The notes under the pieces: generated by a model
Databases searched by the model: none
What the model saw: the letters and a program-made list of their open reading frames with translations, nothing else
Told to the model about the DNA's origin: nothing
Made by a program: the position numbers and the translations under genes
In this document: one piece after another, positions 39,241 to 50,436 of the stretch
Layout of the letters: each line of letters begins with the position of its first letter
Position numbering within the stretch: position 1 is the stretch's first letter
Assembly: GCF_902459465.1 (NCBI RefSeq)
Contig: NC_047076.1
Coordinates: 8,068,146 to 8,132,145, forward strand
Origin: Asterias rubens
Lineage: Eukaryota; Echinodermata; Asteroidea; Forcipulatida; Asteriidae
Reading direction: 5' to 3'
Length of the DNA: 64,000 bases

Positions 39241-40382
39241 TGCACTTAGTTTCCTGATTAGGTTCATTATACCCTCATTTGGGTATAAGATAGATCCAAT
39301 CAAGGTATATACCCTAGTCGAGATAGTATGTGTGACTAGCTAACACACTAATACTTGAAACAATTTCTGTCTTGACTATCAACAATTCTCTGGACATTTT
39401 TTTTCTTCAGAAAAAAAATCCGTCAGGGGGTAAAGGCAAAGGTAGTTCATCACTCAAACTTGGCCCAAAAACCTGTGACTTTTCCCCCATGTATGCAGAC
39501 TTGTGTAATCATTCCAAATGACATATACAGCACGTCTCTAATGGGAAGTGTTTTCACTCAGCACTTGAGTATTAGTCTGTCTGGGGGCTTAATATTCTAC
39601 ATATTCCCCCGAATTAGGAGGCTGGTTAACCAGCAATTCATTTCTTACGCCATTTCCGAAGGGGGTGGGGGGTGGTCGGTGGTGCCATGGGGGGAGTGCC
39701 CGCCCAGGGATTACGAAGGCTTCAGAACTAAGGTGTTGTTTTCCCTACCATGGGACATGGCATTTCTTTCATTTCTGTCTCTTTTTTTCTTTTTTTTTCT
39801 TGTCTTTTATAAGCAAAGCGTGTAGAAGTCACTGTAAATGGGTCGTTGGAGAACATTGTACCTTCGCTCTGGTCTTGACTTGCCAAGAGGCTTTAGATGG
39901 ATTTTTTGATGTATATTTCTTTAGTTTGAGGGAGATTTGATGTTGTGATTTTTTTTCCCGCCTTATTGACTGGGGATGCTGTTGGGGAAGAAATAATGGC
40001 AAAATATTGTTCACCCATTCCTAAAGCAAAAAGAGTTATATAGCCTACATTTTGCACCTCACCAGCCCAACCCCTTCTCACCTCACTCCCCTTACCCCCA
40101 CCTCACCCCCTACCCCAACCCACTCAACCTGAAAGTGGTCCTTGGCCCTCACAGCTTCAGACTTAGCAGCAAAGCAAGGGATTTCGCTAGTTCATAATTT
40201 AAAGAGAATACAAACTATTATGATTGGCAGTGACAAGTCTGATTGGAATTGACACATCGGTCTTGTTCGTAACCATTGGTTCCCTATAAACAGACAACGA
40301 TTGTACACTTACTGTGGTCAGGTTTGGGAACTGCACCCCAGTGCCTCACACCAAACAAAGCAACATTGCACATATAAACCCA
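39241..40382. other. Intergenic, no gene seen
   Basis: Several short overlapping ORFs at 39460-39940 reflect a G-rich then T-rich stretch. I recognise no protein. A CACCCC-rich patch lies at 40064-40130. Confidence 0.45.
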
Positions 40383-40548
40383 GGGCCCAATTTCATAAAG
40401 CCTGTAAGCACAAAAACTGGCTAAGCACAAAAAATATAGCTTGACAGATACAGGTTATCAGCCAAAATTACATTAGTTTACATTGTTGTGACTGGTGTCC
40501 CACTCGGTTAGGAAAGACATTTTAAAAGCAGCTCTATAAAAGTAGGCC
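40383..40548. mobile_element. MITE-C copy, worn right end
   Basis: Starts GGGCCCAATTTCATAAAGCC, then AAGCACAAAAACTGGCTAAG. The right end is reduced to AGCAGCTCTATAAAAGTAGG. Confidence 0.65.
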
Positions 40549-41904
40549 AAGGATTCATGTCCCAAAAAACTGGCCGCTCTTCTTTTCTGTCCCGGACGAC
40601 ATTTGTGAAACATTCTTCTTACCACTTGTAGGAAAGTACTGTGTCTCATTACCCTTTTAAAAACACCTATATAAATCTCATCTTTTTACAAAACCAAATT
40701 TTTCTGCTGTTATGTTTTGTTCTGTTTTCTATTGCGCCTGTGATTAAGTCCTATATTATGTAAGTATCTGACTTCCTGATTTTGTTTTGTAAGACTTCAT
40801 ATTGACTTTTTGCCCTCTCCACAATAAGCCAGAATGATGGGAACTCTCAGTTTAACCATGGTTTAACGAAGCCACTGCCCCTTACACAAATTGCGGTGGT
40901 GAAGTTTACTCCCACTATTGCTGTTTTCACTTTGTGTACACTGTCCAGTCATGACACATTACATTTCACAGAGGACTAAGTAGAAAGATCTTTGGGAACC
41001 CCCCTCTTTTTTTTATTCAATCCCTTCCCCACCCCCATCTGTTACCACCTGTCATCCCCTCCACCCCCCCCCCCCCCCCAATTTCAATCTTTGCTACCCT
41101 TTTTGAGCTACGCTAATTGGATTGTCAAAGGAAGTGTACAATTTTCCCTCTGCACCAAAAGGACCCAGGTGGGGGGTCAAGAATATTGTGTCAAGGTTGT
41201 TCTGCCCCGTGTTCAGGAATTCATTTTTTTATTTTCAAGTTTCCGTGCTTTCCGACGTCTCTGCCATCATTAACAGTTTTCAGGACTTTAGACGTTTGTA
41301 CTCAGGAAGCTGTAAATGTCAGATTAGAAGAATTTGCGATCCTTGTACGTGGTTTGGAGAGAAACTTGAGAGATTTTGATAAGTGGGTGGTATGCCGTTA
41401 TTGTTTAAATGCCAACGGGACATGGCCCCTCCTGGGAGTTTGCTTCAAAACGTGATCTGTATAATCCTTTCAAGACTGAGCATTTGTAGTAGGAAAAAGT
41501 TTTTGGAAGGGAAAGGAACATCATGCCGTAAAAGAAATTATGGGAAAGGCCACAAATTTGGAGATGTGTTTTAGATGAGAATAAGTAAGCAAACTCCCTA
41601 GCTTAATCGTGGATAACTCGAGAAAACAAAAACAGATTTTATCACTTTGGAAGAAACAAAATTTTCAGAAAAATCTTTATACAAGTCAGATTAGTTTTTA
41701 CAACTCATTGATTTTGTTTGGTTTCTTTCTATGTTGAGGGGAAGTGTCACAAAAGGGAAAATACAAATGATACTGAGGAAATAATTCAAATTAAAGCTCT
41801 TTTTGATTGGAAAACTTTCAACTAATTTACTGAAATGAAAACTGAAACAAGCAGTTTGATTAAAGTCGATGTTGTGGAGCTGAGAAAGAAAGCTACTTTA
41901 TGAA
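40549..41904. other. Intergenic, no gene seen
   Basis: Contains a C run at 41064-41080. Three frames are partly open at 41117-41455, but no frame shows a known family, a donor or an acceptor that I can defend. Confidence 0.4.
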
Positions 41905-42571
41905 CCAAAATGGGGTAGTTAATAATTGTATTATAATTGCATAATGCATTAATCATTACCAAGGATATTCATTTTAAAAGACAATTACCCAGTTGGGGTA
42001 TGTTGTAAGTATAAAGGATATGAATCAAATTTGAGAAATTAACTAAATATAAAAGACAATGACACAACTGGGTAGTTATCAGTATATTGTTATGCATAAT
42101 GCATTATCGTGTACAACTATTTGAGTACAAAAGAGTTACCCAATTGGGGTAGTTAATCCTTATATCGTTATGCATAATGCATTAACCGTGCACAACCATT
42201 TGTATATATGAAAGAGTTTACCCAATTGGGGTAGTTACATAGTCGTTACAACATTATACTTAATGCATTAACCATGCACAACATTTGAATACAAAAGAGT
42301 TTACCCAATTTGAATAGTTAATCGTTGTATCGTTATGCATAATGCATTAACCATGCACAACCATTTGAATATCAAAGAGTTTACCCAATTGGGGTAGTTA
42401 TAATTATTATATCGTTATGCATAATGCATTAACCATGCACAAAAAATTGTATATATGAAAGAGTTTACCCAATTGGGGTAGCTACATAGTCGTTACAACA
42501 TTATACATAATGCATTAATCATGCACAACCATTTGAATACAAAAGAGTTTACCCAATTTGAATAGTTAATT
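41905..42571. repeat. AT-rich satellite, about 75-84 bp unit, 8 units
   Basis: Marker TTACCCAATTGGGGTAGTTA or its variants starts at about 41986, 42062, 42137, 42219, 42303, 42383, 42467 and 42551. Most units also have TTATGCATAATGCATTAACC. Units at 42219 and 42467 share TACATAGTCGTTACAACATT, which the units between lack. This shows a three-unit, 248 bp higher-order period. Confidence 0.9.
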
Positions 42572-43857
42572 GATAAAAGTGTTGGTTTGGGTTTTTTTTC
42601 TTGAAATATGGCAGTATGTTTAAATGACAAAGTTTTGCAGGGATTTGTTGTTATGCTGTGACATACATATAACCAGAAAGTTGTGACTTCTGCAATAATA
42701 ACCGGATTACAGTTTTAGGGGTCATTCCAACAATTTCCCGGATTTGTTTCAATTTAAGTGCCTGTAAATTTAGTCATGTGAAAATGGAGTATGGTGTGCC
42801 TCTTAATTTCATAACATTTTATCAAAAAAATAGTTTTTCCTTTGGAAAAAATCGCAGCTGAAAAGTAGAGCGCGCCCTCACTCGCAGTGTTTTACACAGG
42901 TTCGAACTCTATATATAAGGACAGTTAAAGTCACCGCAAGTTCAGTACGGCTTGGAAAGGACGTTAGAGCCACAGCGAGTTGCGGATTTTTTTTTCTGTT
43001 TTTTTTCTGATGTGAATTGTTCAAACTGATGTTGTGAAACAGACTTTGGAATAACATGGGCACGTGCAGCCTCGTAAAGGATTTATTAATGTTCGGCGGT
43101 CGGAAGGACCCCCCTGGATGGGTTCATGAATTAGCCAACAGCGACACGAAAATTGGTTAGCCCGAGAAACATTGTCTGCACCGTGTACATACAGATACGC
43201 CAGTATGTGGATTCCATATGAACATGAGTAACCCGGTAAGTGCATTAGAGAATGCCTCATGCAAAGTCAGGCATACGCATTGAGCTACTTCTTTGCTTTT
43301 TTTTCTCCTTTTTTTTTTTTTTCCACTCATAATTTTGGTAATTGGTGTAGGCCTGTTAATTTTTTTTGACCAACTTAGTCTGGGACGTGCCACATCTTAT
43401 TAAGGTGTGTGCAACTCTTAACGCTAATATACTCAACGTTGATGCTTTATATGGATAATGCATCTGCCGGGTTGGATTGGAAAACAATTTACATTTCAGG
43501 TAGACACATTTATTTTCTCTCGCAGTTTAGTTTGGAGAAGTTCAATTCAAGGTTAGCTTCTTTCACAGATTTTGTATTTATTTTTTACTTTTTATGGGGG
43601 GGATCTGTTTCATTGGTCTTCAAAAAAGATTTGTAGGGATCTATAAATTCTTATCAATCTATGAAGGTAATTTTTAAAATTATAAATTTTTAAGTTCAGT
43701 TCAAGATTGTTATTAGTTATTATTTATCCAATATTCCAATGTATGGTTTGGTAATTGTTGCAAATAAATAAATAAATAAAAAATAAATAAATAAGTATCA
43801 ATCTGAAAGACTTTAGGCCTGAAGCCTTTCTCGGGCATCTCAAACTACTCAAATTTG
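42572..43857. other. Intergenic, possible core promoter, no gene seen
   Basis: A TATA-like CTATATATAAGG at about 42909 lies in a G+C-richer patch (GTAGAGCGCGCCCTCACTCG upstream). No downstream coding exon is found on the + strand. The rest has T runs and a (AAAT)n tract near 43765-43795. Confidence 0.35.
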
Positions 43858-43952
43858 TGCAAGAAGGGTGTGTTTTCTTTTGTTATTTTCTTGCAACTTT
43901 AACGGCCAATTGAGCCCAAATTTTCACAGATTTGTTCTGTTATGCACAGCTG
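43858..43952 (-). mobile_element. MITE-A fragment
   Basis: Family words AAGGGTGTGTTTTCTTT, AATTGAGCCCAAATTTTCAC and TTTGTTCTGTTATGCA only. Both ends are missing. Confidence 0.65.
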
Positions 43953-43954
43953 AT

Positions 43955-44120
43955 TTCAACGAAACGCTAGGATAAATCCTATCTCGAGTAAGGTCAAGTA
44001 ACTCATCCTAGGATGGGTTCAATGCGTCCTAATGTCTTCGGATCAAAACTGAACCTGTCCTAAAGTCCTAAGATTAATCCCAAGTTAGGAAGTGTTTGGT
44101 GAAATCAACGGCAGTGCCTT
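43955..44120 (+). mobile_element. MITE-E copy
   Basis: From GATTTCAACGAAACGCTAGG to GGTGAAATCAACGGCAGT. Contains AACTCATCCTAGGATGGG and TCCCAAGTTAGGAAGTG. Close to the element nested in the SINE at 22038-22168. Confidence 0.6.
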
Positions 44121-44653
44121 TAATCAGGAGGTCACAAGTTCAAATCCCTCTCCTGGCTAGTTTGTCTTTGTGTTGACTATTTCAACCAACTTTGATGGCA
44201 TAGATTCTTTAAAAATTCCCAAATTCTAGATGAAATTGATCTATCATTTGTTGATAACCTTCAAATAATCTTCAGATTTTTTCACAAAGGAGTCTTTTTA
44301 TCATCAAGACTCATTTTTATGACCCGATTGTTTTCTTTGTTACAATTTGCTTTTTTTCTAAATTCAAAAGTAAATGTCGATAGGGTAAAATACCCGGCCT
44401 GTCACATGTATTCACTGACAAGATAAGTTGCACAATCCCTTTGTACATTTCAATTGTGCAATGCTGAAAATATGTTTATCAAAGCCGGGGTTAGGTTGTA
44501 CTGATAATGTGTAAGTATTTTACTACTTCTCATTGTTTTTTTTATTTCAAGACCTTTATTTCCATTTCAACAGAGAACCAAAATAACAATATAACAAAGA
44601 ACAGTAAGAGGAGAATTGGAAATGGGGGAATAACCAGAAAAGACAACAAAACG
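44121..44653. other. Intergenic, possible SINE scrap, no gene seen
   Basis: A B-box-like CAAGTTCAAATCCC near 44132 hints at a decayed SINE. Nothing else is supported. Confidence 0.4.
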
Positions 44654-44654
44654 A

Positions 44655-44809
44655 ATAGACCTTTTTCGCAAATGACCATTGCGCAAGTGCTAACTGTCGG
44701 TGAGGTGCATTCTGGTCGATCTGTTGATCAATTTTGATCCTTAGCTAGACCAGAATGCACCTCACCAACCGTTAGCACTTGCGCAATGGGTCTTTGCGAA
44801 AAGGTCTAT
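44655..44809. mobile_element. MITE-F hairpin
   Basis: A 155 bp palindrome with arms of about 62 bases. ATAGACCTTTTTCGCAAATG and CATTGCGCAAGTGCTAACTG on the left have their near-exact inverse on the right (GCGCAATGGGTCTTTGCGAA, AAGGTCTAT). Little or no ORF. Confidence 0.85.
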
Positions 44810-45724
44810 GAAGTCCGCTTGTGTTTTTGTTTGTATGGGCATTCCACGCCTAACGTGTGCCCCCAAGTATTGCGATACGGTCTATTGCGAGTCAAAGAAA
44901 TTAGTTCAGGCCCTCGATGAAAAAGTCACGTTCTCCTTCCCACTTTGCCTATCCATAAATTTGATACTCATTTGTTTCTATAATTTATTTTTACACTTAC
45001 ACCAACTGTAAACTCGGTACTTTCCCGAGTTCTGTGAAAAAAAAACACAGGCAAATAACCTGGGGGTTTTTCTTCTGAAAAGCGATTAGCACTATTAAAC
45101 CTGTAGGACTGATGCTGGCACTAAGTCAGCATCAAAAGGCACAATGAAGGGTCGTACGTTAGGGTTTATACTTCTTCTTTTATCCTGCAATTTATTTAGT
45201 TCAGATCTCTCCAGTAATGAAAGCAAGGGACCCTCCAAGGTAATGAGTGCTCTAACCTATTGGCCTGATACCTCAGGATTATAAAGTCTTTCATCGTCTC
45301 TTAAAAAGAAAGGTTACGCAAATACATAAAACAAAGACTCTTATCAACCTTACACCCTCAGAAAACTCTTAGCCACTTAATTAATACCATTTGGTTTTTC
45401 TTTTACAGTTTTGTTTTTATGAGTTTATTTTTATTTATTTATGTATGCTTTTATGAGTAAGCAGTATGAATTGCCGACCACAGTGCTACCCCTAACTAAT
45501 GACTACAGCATGGTGGTAACAACTTAATTTATGGAATAACCAACGTTGTGTTGAAGGTGAAGTCATGGTCAAGCTGAGTTCTTCAAGACTTTAAGCTCTT
45601 TGTGTTTAGAAGATATATGTCTATTCTCTGTTGCAAATCATGACAGACAGATAATAGAAGTATATGATAAAGAAACGCAGGCAACCTTTATGAAGGAGTA
45701 TGAAAACATAATAAGCTGGCTGTA
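44810..45724. other. Intergenic, no gene seen
   Basis: No supported ORF or RNA. The ORF starting at 45600 runs into repeat D and is not a gene I can support. Confidence 0.4.
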
Positions 45725-45850
45725 CCAGGCCTGCGATTTCATCTTTGAGACGGCAGGGCTATTTTCATTTTGCAAAGCATTTTCAAGGGAAAGTCAATGG
45801 GAAACTTTTGATGGGGCACCAAGACCACATATAGGGCAGCCATTGCCTTA
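45725..45850 (-). repeat. Dispersed repeat D, inverted copy
   Basis: On the minus strand it reads TGGTCTTGGTGCCCCATCAA, AGTTTCCCATTGACTTTCCC and ATAGCCCTGCCGTCTCAAAG, matching 48125-48285. Confidence 0.65.
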
Positions 45851-46009
45851 GTGTTCTTAATATAGTTCTTATATAGCACATTTTATAATTTTGTGAATGG
45901 GCATATCAAAGTGCCCATTAGGTTTTACCATGGTTTTACACTGAAAGTGTGCATTAACTATGTTTAAATTAGAGACCCATTTTATATAGCACTTTGTACG
46001 GGTGTACAA

Positions 46010-46355
46010 GGGGATGCAGTGCAAACATGCTAGGAGTGAAGCCTGGTCTTTGAATGATGCATGTATTGATCCTTTCTTTTATGCTCATCACACAACACAC
46101 TGGATCAACAGCTTTGCGCCCAATCCTATATAAGGACAAAGCAGTTAGAGCTAATTTAGTTTCTTGCTCAAGGACCCGAACCTACACTTTGATAACACTG
46201 GAACTTGAGTCCAGTACACTAGACCACACAACCATGACAGTACCCCCATCCAACGGACAAAGCAGTTTGAATTAGGTTTCTTGCTCAAGGACCAAAACCC
46301 ATACTCTGATAACACTGGAACTTAAGTCCAGTACACTAGACCAAGACTAAGAAAG
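46010..46355 (-). repeat. SINE-like segment with 120 bp tandem duplication
   Basis: The unit from CAAAGCAG at about 46138 is repeated at about 46258. Both copies contain TTTCTTGCTCAAGGACC, GATAACACTGGAACTT and CCAGTACACTAGACCA. On the minus strand this reads like the head and first part of the tRNA-Leu-like SINEs (CTGGACTCAAGTTCCAGTG). Confidence 0.65.
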
Positions 46356-46964
46356 CCTTGAACACAAGGACCTCCTTCACAATCGGGTTCACATTCCAAA
46401 GCATGGAGACACTGAACTACGTTATTAAATGTCATGAATGTTGCCAGCAATTACGTTAATGACTACATCATGTGGCGAACCCCCTTGTGTCGGCAAACAA
46501 GACATGGGCCGGAAATTAACCACTTTACCCGATTAGCTGCGACCTCCTGTAGAATCAACAGCCATGGTTATCAGTGTATCCCCGAGAAGCAGGATGCGTG
46601 CAACATGGCTCATACCTTTATTACTCACTCACTAGCACCTCTGGGCTGTTCCCATCCCAGGGGAGCTCTCATACTCTGCCGATTAATGACGTGATGATGG
46701 TCGTGTTGGGAGAACATTTTGTCGGAAATGACTGCAGTAGACCTTCTCGATGTGACACCACAAGGGAGAACAAACAAAAATCATGTTTTCCATTTATTGT
46801 AGGAGTTGTGGAAAACATGAGTTTTAGACACTAAAGTTCACCCTGTTTTCTTTGAACTTGCGACCTCAATTCCCCAACCCTCCACCCACCTTCCTCCCCT
46901 CATCAAAAGGTCTCTATTTAAAAGTTGATTTGATGGTAGCTAAGAGTGGAGGATAGACACTACC
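46356..46964. other. Intergenic, no gene seen
   Basis: Overlapping ORFs at 46434-46834 show no family features. The DNA is somewhat richer in G+C. Confidence 0.4.
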
Positions 46965-47362
46965 CCCCCCCCCCCCATTCAGCAGAGTGTGGGTTCGAGT
47001 CCCAGTCGTTACACTTGTGACCTTAAGCAAGACACTTAACCATTGCTTTGTCCTTTGGATGGGACATAAAGACGCTGGTCCTGTGTGTTGTGTAGCACAC
47101 GTAAAAGAACCCAGTTCATTTATCGTGGCTGCGCTGAATGCGCCGTAGCACCTTGTAAACCCTTTTGAAGGTGCTACATAATTGGGTCTCAGAATAAATA
47201 ACTTCAATAACCTATCTTTCTATTAAAAAAAATGTATATACTATAGTTTATACATTTTTCGCTTAGTATACTAAGCTTAGTATACTAAGCGCCTTGAGTA
47301 CCTTGTTGGTAGATACATGGGCTTTATAAGACTTTTATTCTATTATTATTATTATTATTAAA
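46965..47362 (+). repeat. tRNA-Leu-like SINE, 5' truncated, with LINE-type tail
   Basis: B-box GGGTTCGAGTCCC at 46990, then TGACCTTAAGCAAGACACTT, TGTGTTGTGTAGCACACGTA and GCGCCGTAGCACCTTGTAAA. It ends GCGCCTTGAGTACCTTG and (TTA)n. A short palindrome (CTTAGTATACTAAG twice) is inserted at about 47263-47290, just before the tail. A run of Cs replaces the tRNA-like 5' part. Confidence 0.8.
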
Positions 47363-48124
47363 AAGGTTGAAAACATCACATCATTCTTATTGCTTGCATT
47401 GTTAGAAACAAAAATCTGAAAACTTGTGAAAAGTCGATGAGCAAACTTTGAAAACACTGTCTGAAGTTCTCTCTAAAATATCAAGTTGTAATCCACAAGG
47501 AAATACTGACTGAGTAAATTTGGAAATAGATTGGGGATGAACAAATAACAAATGTTCAACCTTAACAAATATTTTAAAAAGACATTTATGTGTAAGTGTT
47601 TTCTGTATTTGTATTCATAAACTAAACTTAAATTTGTTTTGTAGGCTTTTTCAACTATTATTGGAGATGTTTATATAAATAGAGTCATCGTTTTTTTTTT
47701 TTTTTTTCTTTTTCAATGTAGCGATGATTTATGCAAAAATTATCTGGAAAGATACAGTGAAAAAGTCACATGTGAACAAAAGTTCAGAACTGAATACAAT
47801 GCCTGATTGTTCAGAAAATAGCAACAAAACTGTCAACAGTTTTTTTTCATCCTTGTTTAGCGAGGTGACAGTGAGTCAACTCCAGCCTTACTTAGGGTAG
47901 CATTTAACTGGGCCTGCAGACATTTTTGAAAGTCACCTGCAGGCGTTCTTTTCAAGCTACAACTTTGTGATAACTTGTGGTGTCAGCACCTGTGTTGAAT
48001 CACACTTATTACCATTATAAAACGTGTTTTACACTGTCCCCTTGCACTGTAGCTGTTCCCAAAAGAGTGACAATAGCAAACGTTATTTTCCTAAGGCGCT
48101 ATTTGCACTGCAGTTGTTCTCGCT
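47363..48124. other. Intergenic, no gene seen
   Basis: AT-rich, with a long T run at about 47690-47709. No supported feature. Confidence 0.5.
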
Positions 48125-48285
48125 CCCTCAGGCATGGAATTACACGGAGGCTGTTGCCCTGGTCTTGGCCTTGGTGCCCCTTCAAAAGTTTCTCATAGAC
48201 TTTCCAATGGAATTAAATGGCCTTGCCCTTTTCAAATTGAAATTGGCCTTGCCCTCTCAAAATGAAGTTCAAGGCCTGCTCCCTG
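48125..48285 (+). repeat. Dispersed repeat D, copy
   Basis: GGTCTTGGCCTTGGTGCCCC, TCTCATAGACTTTCCAATGG and ATTGGCCTTGCCCTCTCAAA. A 171-codon ORF runs through it (48024-48539), but its longest readable part is this repeat. Confidence 0.7.
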
Positions 48286-48769
48286 ATCTAGAGAGAAGCA
48301 CAGCCAGCTATAAGAGGGATGGAGCTTCCAATCTCTCTCGGGATAAACTGACAATATCATCATTTTATAAGCACAATATTGACAGCACAAGCACAGACCA
48401 AAAATGGATTTTGCAAACCACCCTCTCCAGGACAGCAGCAATGGTTTTAGGAGAGCCAATAAATTCAAGATTCAAGATTAAGGATCTCTTTCCCCCTTTA
48501 CAACAATTCTTTCTTTACCTTCGGTCGTTGCTCTTTTGAGCTGAAAATTAGTCACAAACGCCATTTAGCGCAGAGAGACTTTGGAGTTTTGAAATGTCAA
48601 AGTGTCCTGGAGATCAGTTGCTGAACTTCTCTCTGCCCCCCCCCCCCCCCCCCCCTTAGAAGATGGTATTAGGTTCGGGCAAACAGGTTCAGGCAAACTT
48701 GTAGGTTTGTTTTCGTTCTTTTTGTGTCAGGAGGGGGCTGACAGTGAGTGATGTACATAGGAGTTGAGA
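48286..48769. other. Intergenic, no gene seen
   Basis: Includes a C run at 48637-48655. The ORF continuing to 48539 has no recognised domain. Confidence 0.4.
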
Positions 48770-48865
48770 AAAACTTACTTTTGGTTACAAGCAATGGAGA
48801 GCTGGTCATAGTATATAACATTGTGATAAACGGCTCCCTCTGAAGTAACATAGTTTTTTAGAGTG
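48770..48865 (-). mobile_element. MITE-A fragment
   Basis: AAACTTACTTTTGGTTACAA to CTCCCTCTGAAGTAACATAG, an inner part of the family without ends. Confidence 0.65.
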
Positions 48866-49655
48866 AGGGTAGTACCTTTTTCCACCTTGCCCTTAGGAAG
48901 GGGGTGTGGTTATACTCTTTAGCAATGTTACCTCGCCCATAGGGAGGGTGGGGCAGTACTTTTTGCCAACATTTGGCTACCTTGGCCTCATAAGGGGGGG
49001 GGGGGGTAACTACCATTTCCCTAATGTATACCTTGTTAGAGAGGGGGTGAGGTTGCACTTTTTACAAAATAATGGTACTTCTCTTAGGGAGGATTGGGCA
49101 ACATCACCTTGCCAACATCACCTTGTCTGTAGGTTGGGGCAATATGTTTTGCCCATGTCACCTTTCTTAGTCTACTTGGAGGCATTATCCTACACTTTCT
49201 AAACACTACCTCCATTGAACATACAAAACTGTGCTCCATTTTCTGTAACCTTTCAATTTTTTCCGTCTGTCACTTGTCTGATTTAGTGGGTGGGATGAGG
49301 GGGGAGGGGGGGTGCAGTTTTTGATATCCACAGTTCACAACCTCACCCCCCTGGATGTTCACAATGGTTTTCAGCCCTTGACCTTGCCCTGGCTAGTCAC
49401 ATCTTGTTGCAGGCGTCGTTATGAGCAATAAAAATGGTAACGTTGTTTTTCCTTTCTCAGTTTGTAGCAGCTTGTTTGGCCACTCACATGAGGTGTTGTT
49501 GATACTGCACCCGATTAGAATTGATGAAGTATTTCCAGCACATGGGGGTTTACTGAGTTTGGATTCAAGCTCAAGGGATCTTACCCCCAGACAGCTAACC
49601 GAGGGGCTCGTTACCCCTACCCCACACCCACCGAACTTTTTCATCCAGCACGCCC
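48866..49655. other. Intergenic, degenerate G-rich repeats
   Basis: Words such as CACCTTGCCCTTAGGAAGGG, TTACCTCGCCCATAGGGAGG and CTTAGGGAGGATTGGGCA recur about every 60-80 bp at 48880-49160, suggesting an old, worn tandem repeat. Several G runs are present. No gene. Confidence 0.4.
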
Positions 49656-49850
49656 TAGACTTGGTTCAAAGTCTTTGATCGTGGCTTTTTAGTCGTCCTG
49701 AAAGCCGCTAAAAACAGCGCCCTCTTGTGATCAACCTTCGTCATTTAGCATGATCGTAGGGCACCTTATAGCTGATATAATGTGGGGGCGTGTTTTCGGC
49801 GGAGATGCAGAAGAATAACCGTGATCTAAGACTTGAATCAAGTCTAAGCA
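49656..49850. mobile_element. Foldback repeat with GACTTGGTTCAAAGTC end, copy 1
   Basis: Left end GACTTGGTTCAAAGTCTTTG and right end AAGACTTGAATCAAGTCT are inverse-related. Inside are GCGCCCTCTTGTGATCAACC and GGAGATGCAGAAGAATAACC. A direct-oriented second copy lies at 50240-50436. Confidence 0.7.
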
Positions 49851-49864
49851 CGCCCTTGCAACAA

Positions 49865-50115
49865 AACTAGGGATCAGGTTGGCTCAGTGGTTTCTTTTCC
49901 TACCCTTCACCTCTGTAGACTCCGGTTCGACTCCCACCTCAGAGTGGTGCCCTGCAATTGCATTTGGTTTTCAGTGCCTGTGATTTCGTGGAATTTACCC
50001 CATTTGGGTTTTCCACCCACATCTAAAACTGAAAACATCTTCTTGTTTTCTATTCATCCTGTTTTGGGCACTAATTGTGCTGTTGGATGTGTAATCAAAT
50101 TAATAAATAAAGAAA
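49865..50115 (+). repeat. tRNA-derived SINE, plus strand
   Basis: Head GGTTGGCTCAGTGGTTTC, B-box GGTTCGACTCCC at about 49923, body with TTTTCAGTGCCTGTGATTTC and CCACCCACATCTAAAACTGA, and an A-rich tail AATAAATAAAGAAAAC. Confidence 0.75.
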
Positions 50116-50239
50116 ACAAATTCTCATCTAATAAAAGGTTAAAGATCCCTTGCAATGGCCGCCGTTGCTAAGGTCAAACAATGAAAACATGCACGTGTGT
50201 AATCGCAAAACGAGCGATACATGTAGGTCTTCATTGACC

Positions 50240-50436
50240 TTAGACTTGGTTCCAAGTCTTTGATTGGGCTTTAAGTCATCCTGGTAGCCACTACAAACGG
50301 TGCCCTCTTGTGATCAACCTCCGTCTGTTAGATTGTCAGTTAGGGCGCAAGATAGCTAATAATGGGGGGGGGGGGCGTCTTTCGTGGCTGAGATGCAGAA
50401 GAATAACCCTGATCTAAAACTTGAATCAAGTCTATA
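50240..50436. mobile_element. Foldback repeat, copy 2
   Basis: Starts GACTTGGTTCCAAGTCTTTG and carries GTGCCCTCTTGTGATCAACC and GAGATGCAGAAGAATAACCC. Same element as 49656-49850, with a G run at 50364-50376. Confidence 0.7.

Noticed and set aside
48024..48539. 171-codon ORF on the + strand
   Set aside because: Its core is dispersed repeat D, which also occurs at 37.9 and 45.7 kb. No domain, splice context or family similarity is visible.
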